From assembly GCA_037951105.1 (NCBI GenBank), contig JBAMJV010000864.1, positions 62,001 through 126,000 of the forward strand: a stretch of 64,000 bases of DNA, written 5' to 3'. Origin of the DNA: Echinarachnius parma (taxonomy: Eukaryota; Echinodermata; Echinoidea; Clypeasteroida; Echinarachniidae). Position 1 is the stretch's first letter, and each line of letters opens with the position of its first letter. Under the pieces are notes generated by a model, which saw nothing but the letters and a program-made list of their open reading frames with translations, was not told the DNA's origin and ran no database searches. Below are positions 24,049 to 34,190 of the stretch, piece by piece. The position numbers and the translations under genes are program-made.

Positions 24049-27000
24049 CTAGTTGATAAGAAGAAATGAAATAGAAACACAAATATTTAATAGTTATTTG
24101 TTTTGGTTAATAGCGCTGACGTTACTTTCATAATTATGAAATCCTACATGAATCTGTGATATATCTAACTTGTACCAGGAACAAACTATATTTTTAATAA
24201 CATATCAATTGTTCAATAACTTATCATTATCATGTACTTCATAATCATACTTCATCACCATCACCATCATCATCATCACCCTCATCAACCTCATCATCCT
24301 CATCATCCTCACCATCCTCATCATCATCATCAACCTCATCATCCCCATCATCCTCACAATCCTCATCATCATTTTCACCCTCATCAACCTCATCATCTTC
24401 ATCTTCTTCATCATCATCATCTTCACCCTCATCGTCTTCATATTCTTCATCATCATCATTATCTTCTTCATCATCATTATCATCATCATCCTCATCGTCA
24501 TCACCATCATCATCATCATTATCATTATCATAATCATCATCACAATCATCACCATCACCACCACTACCATCCTCATCAACTAACCTCAAGACACGCCACT
24601 CCAATGGCCGTTGCACCGATGACGGTGGCATACATCTCCAGAAGGGATTTCAGGGGCTCCTTGCATCCCGGTAGAGTTGCGCCCTGCCAACAAGAAAAGG
24701 ATTGCAGATTTCAAAAATAATCCAGTTATAAGATATTTGATGGTAAGTTCCCACATGTAAATTAGATGATAAATGTTATTTAAAAAACTCAAACGTAAGA
24801 AAAATTATTTATTTATTTTGTATTATTTATTTTCATTTTATTTCACCGTAACTCAGCCAACGACTGTTTTTCAGACGGTCCCTTAAATCAGAAATATGTT
24901 TTAAATAAATTAAAATGAACAAATTATAATGAGTGAAGGAAAATGTCCGTCCACGGGAATTGAACCCGAGACCTCCATATGGCATTCCTTCCCAGAAACC
25001 TGTTACTGATCATCTTTTCTTCTTCTTTCCTTGATTTGTTGTAGTTTGTAAGAATCTTGTACATATGTTTATGTTTTAATTGTTATATTTGTAAGCGCAA
25101 TGATACGTTGTGAATAGCGCTATATAAGTACCGTATTTGCTGGTGTATTAACCGCACCTTTTTTCAAAAAAAAAAAAAAAAAAAAAGGGGGTGCGGTTAA
25201 TACACGACCGTATTAACCTCACTTTTTTAACCTCACTTTTTTTTCTTTTTTTTTTAGGGGGTGCGGTTAATACACCGGAGCGGTTAATACACCGACAATT
25301 AGGGTAACCTGTATTATTATTATTATCATTATCCTTAATAATAATCCTGGGGGAGTTTCACAAAGATTCTATTCAAGTTGAACCTAACAATTATGAAGAG
25401 CTGTTAGTTTCTTTATACATTTTTTGAAACAGTTCTTTTGAAAGGCTTAAGTTTGATAAAAGCAGTTATATTAGTTATATTTTTTCTTTGGAATTCTCAA
25501 ATACTTGTTTTTCAGTGTGTTTTTTGCTTTTGAATATGTTTTATTTAATGGCTACAAATGGCTTTCCATAATTGTTAGGTCCAACTTTCGAGTACAATTT
25601 TCACATGAGTTTGTGAAGAAAAGCTTAAAGGCTAGCTTAAAATCATATCATAAAGTCAAGCCCTGTAAAGTTCTGTTTTAATTCAAATATCTAATAGGAA
25701 ATAATGTTGAATAAATTTGAAAAATGTAAAATTTTGAGATTTTATTTCTATCTGGGTTTGTATATTGTTAATGTTTTTAATTAAGAATTTTGAATAAAAT
25801 TTGTAATGTATAATTAATTAATATACTTACAGTCCTCATGCCATCGACGTTGACTTCATAGCAAGAATCAGGCGCTCCATTGGTGTAAATGTTGCCAGAG
25901 TAGTCTGTGGCTCCATCAACACCACAGCACTTCAGCTAGAGAAGATAAATAAAGAAATAATAATAATAATAATCATAATTATAATCATAATCATAATCAT
26001 AATCATAATCATGATCATGATCATAATCATAATCATACTCATCATAATCATAAACATAATCATGATCATAATAATAATAATAATAATAATAATAATAGTA
26101 CTACTACTACTACTACTAATAATGATAATAATTAGCTTTGTTAAGCTTTGAAAGATTTATACAGGTATAGGATATATCTTTAGTCAGTTTATATACAGGC
26201 TGTTTCGACTTGTGAGGCTCTTCAGTAACTGTGTATTATACGGCTCCAAGTATTTGAGCACTCTATGATTAGTTGTAGTATATAGCCACTATACTTCCTA
26301 TCATGAAAGAATAATACAAATAATGTGATCATTAATTCATTACCATAATATCTTTAGAGAGCACTTAATTGACACTTCTTGTGTACTTCTTCCACTGGGT
26401 TAACACATGATGTAAATGTTGTTCAGCGTATTTGCCAATCCTCATAGATTCCCCCGCCCCCCAACACGGCTCTTTGCAATATGCGCTATATAAATGTCTA
26501 TATTATTATTAAATACCCTTAACAACAAATATATATCAACGTTTTGCTTTGTGTTTTAACTGAAGGTGGATAAGCACTATATCTTTATCATAATCATACT
26601 TCATAATAATTTATAACAATTATAATTATATTATTTTTTATTATGGTCACCATCATCATCATTACTATTTTTACAATGATACAGTGTACAGTATGGAATA
26701 TAATTTCTGGATGGATGGCACACTATAAATGCTTGTCTATTATTATTATCATTATCATCATCACCATACCTGGTCTATTATTATTACTATTACTATTACC
26801 TCTTTCTGAACAGCGATCCACCCGGCAGTCGCAAGTTCGTTGGCGTAGCTGTCGGCCTGGTTGGTCCCGTTAGCGGTGTTGTTGAAGTTCGTCATCAAGA
26901 ATGTCTGGCCCTCGTTCGTCAGGAATCCCTCGATCTCGGCTGAGTAGATAGCGGCGAGGATTCCGGCAGCCAGTTGAGCACAGAAGATGAGGAGGAGGAA

Positions 27001-30000
27001 CACAAAGTACTGGGAAGAGAGAGGGATAGAGAGAGGACGGGATATTATTATTACTCATCATTGTTTTTCTCTCTGATATTTACATCAGCAGCATCACCAC
27101 CTCAACCACCACCATACCTACCTTCAATGCACCTATAACTACAACCATCATCACCACCATCTCTATCACCATTATCACAACTATCACCATCACCACCATC
27201 AAAATTATCATAATCATCACCATCATCATCATCATCATCATCATCATCACCACCATCAGCATCATCATCATCATTGTTTTTCTCTCTGATCATCATCATC
27301 ATCATCATCATCACCACCACCTCTACCATCACGACCACCATCATCATTCATCAGCATCTTTATTTAATTAACCATATGTAAAAGTGAAGACTTACCACTC
27401 CCCAAAAAGCACTTGTTTTCGCAGCAAGCACCAAACACCAAAACCGCCACTACCCATCATCATCCTTATCATCACCACCACCATATCTACAATGATTCAT
27501 TATCTTATTGATGTAAAAGTGTACCGTAAATACCGGCGCAATCGCCGCATCCGCGTAAACGCCGCATGCCGACTTTGGGCATTGAAATTGAAAAAAAAAA
27601 TGTGGGAGAAAAGTGCGCTAGGAAAACTGGCGACAAAAAAAGCGGGAATAACGGCGGGAAACCAGAAAATCGGCTGGGAAAATGTGCCAAATGCATGCAG
27701 TGCCGCGGCGGTAGAATGAACGTAACATAAAAAACGTGCCATGCCCCCATGCCGCGCCCCGCCAAATATCCGCCCAAATAATCTTGACAAAACTGCCACT
27801 ATACTATGGTAGCACTGTATGCTACCGTAGCTTACCATCTCGATCAAAATGTCCAAACCTAACCCTACTGTACTGCACTGTACTACAGAGAACCAGGTAC
27901 TGTGATGTACGTACGTGCAAATGCAATGCATTCATAACGCACGTAGCTAGAGCGATGACAGCTAGCTAGGCGGGAGCTAGGCGAGCGTGGCGCTGGCAGT
28001 GTGCATTTGTTTCGTAACTTTGAAGTTAAAAACGTATCAGATTTCGCAAATATCAGCAAAAAAAGGTGAGAAACCATTCTAGGCCAGGGTAAACGTAGAC
28101 AATTTGGCTATATAATGTTTTATCACGCAACTGCTGAAATGTGTTGTTTTGAGGCCAGTCAAGAGTGACATTTTGACTATCTCCGCGTACACGCCGCACC
28201 CCGACTTTGCAGGGTTTTTTCGAGGAAAAAGTATGCGGCGATTACGCCGGTATTTACGGTACTTACCACTACCATCATCATCCTTATCATCACCACCACC
28301 ATAACTACAATAATTCATTATCTTATTGATGTAAAAGTGTACTTACCACTCCCAGCAAGCACTTGTTCTCACAGCAAGCTCCGAAGCACCCAAATCCAGC
28401 AACGACGACGACGAAGCAACCGGCAGCTAAAATTGGGAAAATACAATATAAGAACATCACAATTAAACATAAATAAACAAAAATATTAACATCATTTAGA
28501 TATATTACACTAACTGTAAGAAAATAACAACAAGTGAATCTGAACTATAGTTGATATATGAAAAGATAATAAGGGGGGAGTCAAACCAGCTATTGTGTTT
28601 GTAAATATTGTCAATATACACCTATCATTTAACTTTCTTTTTTTGTCAACAATAATGATGTATGCTCCAACTCGCAGGAATTCACAGTCCATTGGCAACA
28701 TCTATGATTTTTGGAGGAAAGGTCTCTGATGGGGATTATAACCACAATTTCTTTTCTTTTCAATAATGACAAAAAAACAGTTATTTTAACCCTATCAAGC
28801 CCAAGCTATTTTGGCGTTCCCAGGCCCAAGGGGGGGCTCATAGGGCCCCCCCTCTCTAATTTCTTTATTATTCAATCAACCACTTTCATATTTGGCACAT
28901 GTGTCGAGCAGGTCAAGCTCTACAAGTTGCAATCATAAACATTTTTAAAGGTCACCATATGAGGGCGCTATTTACGATAGTGTGATACAAAACATAGAAA
29001 ATGTCAGAATATAGAAGTTTTGGAGCTGTTTTCGCCGAATGGACTGTTATCAAGTAGGCAAATATAACTTTTCAACATAATTATGTAATATTACATATTC
29101 TGGAACATAGATCAGGACATTTCTGTGGAATTTGACGGGATTTAGAGGCCCATTAGGTCCACAAAGTCATTGTGAAGGTGACCTTCACACATCTTATCAA
29201 ACACATTACAGTACATGATAATTTACGTATGCAATTTCTTTAATTTTTACCCTATAAACTTAAACCAAATGGATTTTTTTCATATAAAAATGTTTGTTGA
29301 CATCATAAGAAACCCTCATTAGCAGATTTTAATCACAAAAATATCAAAGAGTATATCAAATCTATAGCCCTGTATGACTTAGTTCTTATTATATTCATTG
29401 TTTTGCGCCACTTTGTCCTTAAAAATAAAGAAAAACAAAAGAAATATCCATGAAATTTTTGTTCAGATCATGACAACCTGCTACCGATCATATAGATTAT
29501 ATGAATAAACTAATTGAATGTCAATTGCTGGACAGTACAATGCATTTACACATATTGCACTAATTTTGTGTTCTATAATAACTGTATAAAATCACTTTCA
29601 ATATAAGTTTACTAGATACTGTTACTAGTTGAAGATGAAAATACCATGTCAATACCTTGGGTTGTGTATGGAAAGGTTGTTCAATTCAAATTTTGAAGAA
29701 AAAAAATTGGAAAATTATGAGAAACATAGTTTTTTTTAGTAATTCTTCTTATTTTTATTGTTTTCCTCCATTTTGTTCTTGAAAAACAAAGGAAAACAAA
29801 GAAAAAACAAAAACAAACAAGTGAAATCTATTTTCTGATATTGTGACTTTACTTTTGTACAGTTTATAAATTTGAAATAGCAAACACTTCAGAAATGTAC
29901 ACGATTTACTTGTTTAGTGCAAGAAAAACAAAATAAGACTTAAATTGACAAACATGCATTTCAGAAAGTGGTTACCATGGCAACAGGAAAAACCCGACAC

Positions 30001-33000
30001 TTTTAAATTTCATACCATAATGTTCCCTATAAAATTTTAGGAAAAGTCACCGAATTTGGTGAAAATTGATGAAAAATGTGGGCGTGGCAGTAAAAAATAT
30101 GGTAGGGGGGCTCATTCAGCCCCCCTTGGGCTTGATAGGGTTAAACGAATAGTACAGTTCTGGTCAAACAGAATTTTCATAACAAAAACTTGTAAGTTAT
30201 CATTAGAAATTAAAAATTATAATTCAATGAAAATATATAAATGGCTAGGTTTCATTTTTAAAATCATCCGTTAACAGAAGAGGGTGTCCTCCAGCCACAG
30301 AAGTTTCAACAATTCTTAAAATTTTAATAATGTGAATGTGATGTTGTTTGTTTAAAAAGAATTATTCAATAGATAATCATCAAAACAGTTTTAAAACCAT
30401 TTTGGTATATTCCCCCCCCCCCAAAAAAAAAAAAAATCTGTAGTAATTTTCATAGAAATAGAGTGATGGATAAAATACTTAACCTAAAGGGAGTTCGGAC
30501 TAGTAAATCAGATGTTTGGTGCCATGATGTGAACACCTTGCGCACGCTTTATGCAAAATGGCTCAGTTAACACTGAGTAAACAGTGCACACAAACTAGGC
30601 TAATTCAACATGGAGACCAGCAGTGTAGCATCCCATGAATGATGATCTTTCAAATCTCACCAATAATTTTTAGGACCATGGACACATATTTGGTGGGGAT
30701 AATTATCCTGTAAGATTATCAGAAACTTTATTTATCAACTTTTAAGTTAGCTTCTGACAATCAGGATGCATTGAAAGCGGTTTCAGGGACAAACAACCAG
30801 CACAAGGGCTTTCAAGCTCAGTTGGTAGAGTACCAGGGGGTGTTTCACAAAGATTCTAAGTTGACCTTAACTCTAAGTTGGACTTAACTATTATGGGAAG
30901 CCATTTGTAGCCTTCGAATACAATATATTCAAAAGCAACAAAGCAAGAATTTGAGACTTTTCATAAATGTTGCATCAAGGACATGAAATCTCTTTAATAA
31001 TTAATAATAATATTTCCTTTGCTCATTCTCATTTATTTTTCTGGTCAGTTTGTCCTATAGATGTTTTCAACGTTTGTTCTCACCGATAATGACGTAAGCT
31101 CCGACCCGCAGCAGGTCACTGTTGAGAACCTTGGCGACATCTTCAATGGGGATCCAATCAGTGAAGCCCAGAGCCAGGAACGTTCCTGTCACGATCAGTC
31201 CAACGCCACACAGCTACACCAAAAATGAACAAAGTCATTATTTTATAATATAAATGAGGTCAAAAGGAGGAATACAATTCTCTCCTTTAAAAAGCATTAT
31301 TTATGCAGCCATCTTGGATTTATGTGGGTTGCCATGGTGATATGTCAAATTAACTATCAGAAATGGATTCGGTGCCCCCTAAAACCTTGGAAAAGTAATA
31401 TTACTTGTCATTTTTACCTTCCGGGTTCATGATATGTATGACTTTCCTCGATTTCTGGGAATATAATGCAAATTATGTAAATTACATAATTATATGCATT
31501 ACCAACAGTTGCCAAGGTGGCAACTAAGCTGAAAGCCTCTGAAAATCAATAATATTCATAAATATGCAAATTAGTGGCAGATACTGTATTTCAGATTTCA
31601 GGGTGTTGCCCATATGGCACATGCAAATGAGCACCGGAAATGGATTCCTTACCCCCAAATACCCTAAAATAATTGTTTTTTCAATAATCACTTTTCCAAG
31701 ATAGAAACTGAGCGCTGACCTTATGTCAGAAATATGCAAATTAGCTAATTATCTTTATAATGCTAATAAAACATATCACCCAAGGTTACCAATTTGGCAA
31801 CCTGAGCACTAAATTTGGATGTCAAGTGGATGTCAAGTGAATTTCATAAATGGTCTAGTTTGGTTGCTCGATGGGGCAACAAAATTTCTGTTTAACTGAG
31901 AGAGTAATCAGTAATGTAATTCCTTATGTAAATCTCATCTAGAAACAAGCAAGACATTTGCCAAGCAAGTTGAGATACTTAAAAGGTTATGAAATTGTCT
32001 TTTGTTCCAAATTAATTTTTCAGGTAAGTAAATTGATTCTTCAGGCAAGTTAAATTAGAAAGTTCATGATTTTACTTGCACCAATGGACAATTAGGGGGA
32101 AAAGTTAGCCTGGAGGCTTGATATAGGTTATCAGTACCTTGTACTTTTTGTACAGATATATTTTGGAAACAAAAACACAATTGTCACTTGAACCATATGT
32201 TTATACTTCAAGATACCATTTCATACATAACATGCCTGAAATAACAAGTGCTATTGTATGGTTTTGTAGTATGGGTGTGTATTTTTGATAGAATTCTGGA
32301 TACTGAATGATGTCTTGGATATAATTTGGGAAGATGAAAGGGAGGAGAAGATTATAATGGAGGAGGGAGGAGGAAGTAGATAGGAGGAAGGTAGTTATAT
32401 GGGAAGGAGAACAGAATGATAAGGAGAATAAAACAAGAAAAAGGAGGCAGAGGAGAAGGGGAACAAAAGAACAAGAAAGGGGAGGAAGAGGAAGAGAAAC
32501 GAATAAGGAGGAGGAGGAGGAGGAGGAGGAGGAGGAGGAGGGGGAGGAGGAGGAGGAGGAGGAGGAGGAGGAGGAGGAGGAGGAGGAGGAGGGAGGAGGA
32601 GGAGGAGGAGGAGGAGGAGGAGGAGGAGGAGGAGGAGGAGGAGGAGGAGGAGGAGGAGGAGGAGGAGGAGGAGGAGGAGGAGGAGGAGGAGGAGGAGGAG
32701 GAGGAGGAGGAGGAGGAGGAGGAGGAGGAGGGGGAGGAGGAGGAGGAGAAAAAGAAGGAGAACATAATGACAAGAAGAAATAGGAAAGGTTGGACAAGAA
32801 TGATCAGGTGGAAGAGGATGAGAAGAAGATGTTGATTTAAACAAAGAGGGAGAGGATGTGGGGGAGGAGTTGGAAGATAACATAACTTTTTTTATCAAAT
32901 AATACAAACTATTCATGTAATTTTGTTCTTGTAAATAATCTACTCACAAAGATGAGAAGGTTCAGGAATACAAGGATGAACTTGAGACAGTTCTGTGCGC

Positions 33001-33010
33001 AACCCTGCAT
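23992..33010 (-). CDS. Tetraspanin, complete, seven coding exons, 247 residues
   Basis: Minus-strand join of 32948-33010, 31084-31213, 28347-28426, 26800-27009, 25831-25935, 24585-24683 and 23992-24048; phases all agree and the length is usual for the family. TM1 about 11-36 with the conserved Asn17; TM2 about 57-80, then the short inner loop ACCENKC (81-87); TM3 about 92-113 with Gln103 at the polar site; large outer loop about 114-205 with CCG (164-166), PDSC (Cys186) and PGC (Cys203); TM4 about 208-238 with Glu229. Four loop cysteines place it in the four-cysteine class. Two N-glycosylation sequons (N134, N138). Cytoplasm-side cysteines (4, 8, 82, 83, 87, 238, 240) are palmitoylation candidates. 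Family role: organising membrane-protein partners at the cell surface. Subfamily not assigned. Confidence 0.95.
24247..24580. repeat. (ATC)n microsatellite beside tetraspanin exon 6
   Basis: Imperfect atc/ctc/ttc triplets reach to within a few bases of the exon 6 donor (24584). The His/Pro-rich, Met-rich and Asp-rich open frames spanning it are repeat artefacts. Confidence 0.95.
24585..24683 (-). CDS. Tetraspanin exon 6 (outer loop end, TM4 start)
   Basis: Acceptor tgttggcag, donor GAG|gttagt; 33 whole codons. Encodes GATLPGCKEPLKSLLEMYAT then VIGATAIGVACLE. PGC supplies the fourth loop cysteine, and CLE is the TM4 Glu. Confidence 0.95.
25131..25304. mobile_element. CCGTA-end MITE, 174 bp, TA target
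   Basis: Starts TA then CCGTATTTGCTGGTGTATTA and ends in the inverse with ggttaatacaccg. The right end has decayed (caattaggg in place of caaatacgg). A long A run precedes a second ggtgcggttaatacac block. Same end family as 46910-47840. Confidence 0.75.
25349..25615. mobile_element. MITE with TTTCACAAA ends
   Basis: Left gggggagtttcacaaagatt ... gttgaacctaacaattatg pairs with right cataattgttaggtccaac ... tttgtgaag. Related ends occur at 30838 (gggggtgtttcacaaagatt). Family uncertain. Confidence 0.65.
25831..25935 (-). CDS. Tetraspanin exon 5 (CCG motif exon)
   Basis: Acceptor cttctctag, donor ACT|gtaagt; 35 whole codons. Encodes LKCCGVDGATDYSGNIYTNG then APDSCYEVNVDGMRT, the diagnostic CCG and PxSC motifs of the large extracellular loop. 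Confidence 0.96.
25957..26132. repeat. AAT/ATC/ACT microsatellite
   Basis: Runs of aat, ataatc and act triplets in the intron between exons 4 and 5. A similar run at 26740-26800 touches the exon 4 donor. Confidence 0.95.
26800..27009 (-). CDS. Tetraspanin exon 4 (TM3 and first part of the outer loop)
   Basis: Acceptor ctcttcccag, donor GAG|gtaata; 70 whole codons. Starts YFVFLLLIFCAQLAAGILAA (TM3), then a hydrophilic loop with two sequons (NNT, NGT) and ends GWIAVQKE, the helix before CCG. Confidence 0.96.
27082..27350. repeat. (ATC)n/(ACC)n microsatellite in the tetraspanin intron
   Basis: Imperfect atc and acc triplets, with tttttctctctgat occurring at 27065 and 27277, so the tract itself is duplicated. 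Met/Val- and Asp-rich frames across it are artefacts. Confidence 0.9.
27395..27449 (-). pseudogene. Broken duplicate of tetraspanin exon 3
   Basis: Reads VLVFGACCENKCFLGS on the minus strand before a perfect gtaagt donor, against AGFGCFGACCENKCLLGV in the real exon. One extra G before the donor shifts it to phase 1, whereas exon 4 needs phase 0, and the upstream half is replaced by ATC repeat. It cannot substitute for exon 3 without a frameshift. Confidence 0.85.
27455..27521. repeat. Duplicated intron segment (copy 1 of 2)
   Basis: catcatcatccttatcatca ... attcattatcttattgatg then taaaagtgt is found again, almost unchanged, at 28272-28340 next to the real exon 3 donor. It shows that the exon 3 copy arose by tandem duplication including flanking intron. 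Confidence 0.9.
27524..28259. mobile_element. CCGTAAATACC-end MITE, 736 bp, TA target
   Basis: Left end CCGTAAATACCGGCGCAATC followed by GCCGCAT; right end is the inverse with one change. TA on both sides. Subterminal gccgcatgccgactttg and gccgcaccccgactttgc are further shared words. The interior is unusually CpG-rich for this window and has no transposase frame. It sits inside the duplicated exon 3 array. Confidence 0.85.
28262..28340. repeat. Third copy of the exon 3 donor edge plus duplicated intron segment (copy 2)
   Basis: Starts with cttaccact (the donor and first exon bases on the minus strand) but jumps straight to accatcatcatcc, so the exon body is lost. It continues as the same 69-base intron segment up to the true donor at 28341-28346. 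Confidence 0.85.
28347..28426 (-). CDS. Tetraspanin exon 3 (TM2 end and inner loop)
   Basis: Acceptor cccaattttag, donor GTG|gtaagt; phase 1 in, phase 0 out. Encodes AAGCFVVVVAGFGCFGACCE then NKCLLGV. The GACCENKC loop with hydrophobic flanks is typical of the tetraspanin TM2-TM3 turn. Confidence 0.96.
28650..28737 (-). pseudogene. Decayed duplicate of tetraspanin exon 2 (3' half)
   Basis: The minus strand reads EFLRVGAYIII against LLRVGAYVII in exon 2, preceded by gatgttgccaa (GATGTCGCCAA in exon 2) and, further up, atccccat. A net 4-base loss breaks the frame between these blocks, and the donor gt has become tt. A non-functional remnant in intron 2, beside the TTAA element at 28790. Confidence 0.8.
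28790..30140. mobile_element. piggyBac-like element, non-autonomous, 1351 bp, TTAA target
   Basis: TTAA then CCCTATCAAGCCCAAG at the left, and cttgggcttgataggg then TTAA at the right. Inside each end are gggggctcatagggcccccc and gggggctcattcagcccccc. The layout parallels 12924-13731 (CCC end, G/C-rich subterminal box, ttggcacat just inside). No transposase frame. Confidence 0.85.
30141..31083 (-). other. Tetraspanin intron 2, remainder
   Basis: At 30806-30836, ggctttcaagctcagttggt with agagtac looks like a tRNA-type A-box head of a SINE. It is cut directly by gggggtgtttcacaaagatt, the end of the TTTCACAAA repeat family (30838-30990). Nothing coding. Confidence 0.55.
31084..31213 (-). CDS. 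Tetraspanin exon 2 (TM1 end, small outer loop, TM2 start)
   Basis: Acceptor tttggtgtag, donor G|gtgaga; 43 codons plus one base. Encodes LCGVGLIVTGTFLALGFTDW, IPIEDVAKVLNSDL and LRVGAYVII. GVGLIVTG is a typical TM1 end. Confidence 0.95.
31214..32947 (-). other. Tetraspanin intron 1
   Basis: Contains several gttgccaaggtggcaac-like fragments (31500-31800) with aatatgcaaatta words, forming a degenerate repeat, then the GGA tract. No exon candidate. Confidence 0.5.
32341..32875. repeat. (GGA)n purine tract, core 32502-32752
   Basis: About 250 bases of nearly pure gga triplets with aga-rich flanks, all purine on the plus strand. Poly-Pro, poly-Ser, poly-Leu, poly-Glu and poly-Arg frames of up to 198 codons across it are artefacts. 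It lies about 200 bases downstream of the exon 1 donor. Confidence 0.97.
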
Positions 33011-33050
33011 GGTGAGTGTTGGGATTTGGTCTCAAAATGAAGAAAGAAAT
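32948..33050 (-). CDS. Tetraspanin exon 1 (start codon, TM1) with 5' UTR
   Basis: Coding 32948-33010: ATG then MQGCAQNCLKFILVFLNLLI and F, donor TTT|gtgagt. The start is chosen because a short Cys-containing N-terminus before TM1 is usual and the context caccATG is good. 33011-33050 is 5' UTR bounded by a strong acceptor (tttcctctacag) at 33051-33062, so at least one non-coding exon lies upstream. Confidence 0.93.
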
Positions 33051-33062
33051 CTGTAGAGGAAA

Positions 33063-33819
33063 TAAGACAATAGTACTAATAAATAATTATATTAATGAAT
33101 TGCTTGGGTTTCATATTGAAGCATTGTTTTGATTTAATCTCAAAAGATAACAAATGTTGTAAGGAAATTAGAAAACATGAAACAAAAAGTAGATCTAGAT
33201 GCATCGTTTGAATATCGTCAAATAAAACAAATATATATACTCAAAATTATCCCTGCTACAAATTTTGATTTGGTCTCAAAAGCAAGAGAATATACAAAAT
33301 ATAAAATACATGTATATATTTTGTTAAAATGGAATATATATTGTAGAATTTATATATATTTTTGAGAAACAAAATAATTGAGGTTATCAACTTATCACAT
33401 CTCTACCCTAAGACCACCAACATAATATACTCAAGACCATAACATTCCACACAGTAGCATGTAGTAAATTACATACATTGCAATCTTGTTATAATGAGGT
33501 TCTTGGGCCAAAGAAAATTACCTTGTTATAACTTAGATCTTGTTACATCAGGGGGAAAAAAGAGTATATTAGAGCTTGGACAAACAAAATAACCTGGTTC
33601 TCTTTGGTTATACAAAGGTTTTGTCATTTCAGATTTCTTCACAACGAGGTTCCACTGAAGTGAGTTACATCCATGTATGATAACATTGAATGAACATAGT
33701 AATGTACTTGTGGGGTAGGGATTATAATACTGCAAGGTCTGCACTATTAGTATTAGAGAGGAAGAATACATCCAATGCTCTTCAAAGTGTCAAAAGCCCA
33801 CATACAGGGCTCCAAATCT
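33063..33819. other. Gene-free stretch with a degraded pogo-like copy
   Basis: 33486-33660 has cttgttataatgaggttctt, accttgttataact and acaacgaggttccactgaag, remnants of the pogo-like family seen at 8211 and at 60670-60695 (cctcgttataacgaggttcc). No coding signal. Confidence 0.5.
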
Positions 33820-34190
33820 GCTACACACACAAACAACATACACACACAGCACACACCCACACACACACAGACACACGCACATACGTACACACAAATGCAC
33901 ATATACACAAACACATGCACACAAACAACACATACATACAAACAAACACAAACACACAAACAACACATACATACAAACAAACACAAACAACAAGCACATA
34001 CACACAAACACACACACGCTGAAACACTTACTCACACAAACATATGTGTACTTTGCATAATGCTGCGCAATTCACGCATAACTACCTGTATTCGTAGGCA
34101 CTATAGATGTGTTGGTGCATAAACAATGCGGTGACTCTCCCACACACAAGTACAGTCCTACACACAGAAACATTCGCTCGCTCACTCACG
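33820..34190. repeat. CA-rich microsatellite
   Basis: Imperfect ac/aac repeats with the block aacacatacatacaaacaaa duplicated (33925 and 33962). His/Thr- and Cys/Val-rich frames of up to 115 codons are artefacts. Confidence 0.95.

Larger units (their letters stand above)
24684..25830 (-). other. Tetraspanin intron 5-6
   Basis: Contains a minus-strand tRNA-like SINE scrap near 24945-24990 (plus-strand text gggaattgaacccgagacct, the complement of a B box), a gcgctatataag LINE/SINE tail at about 25117-25128, and the MITEs at 25131 and 25349. Confidence 0.6.

Noticed and set aside
24205..24720. His/Pro-rich 162-codon frame and Met- or Asp-rich minus frames
   Set aside because: Product of the ATC microsatellite; the only real coding part is tetraspanin exon 6, in a different frame and bounded by splice sites.
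26870..27061. Alternative minus-strand frame over tetraspanin exon 4 (SLYPSLFPVLCVPPPHLL)
   Set aside because: Out-of-frame shadow of the true exon, which is fixed by phase and TM3 sequence.
32201..32916. Open frames of up to 198 codons (poly-Pro, poly-Ser, poly-Leu, poly-Glu/Arg) on both strands
   Set aside because: All arise from the GGA triplet tract, which is open in several frames; there is no non-repeat domain.
33690..34122. His/Thr-rich and Cys/Val-rich frames
   Set aside because: CA microsatellite read in different frames.
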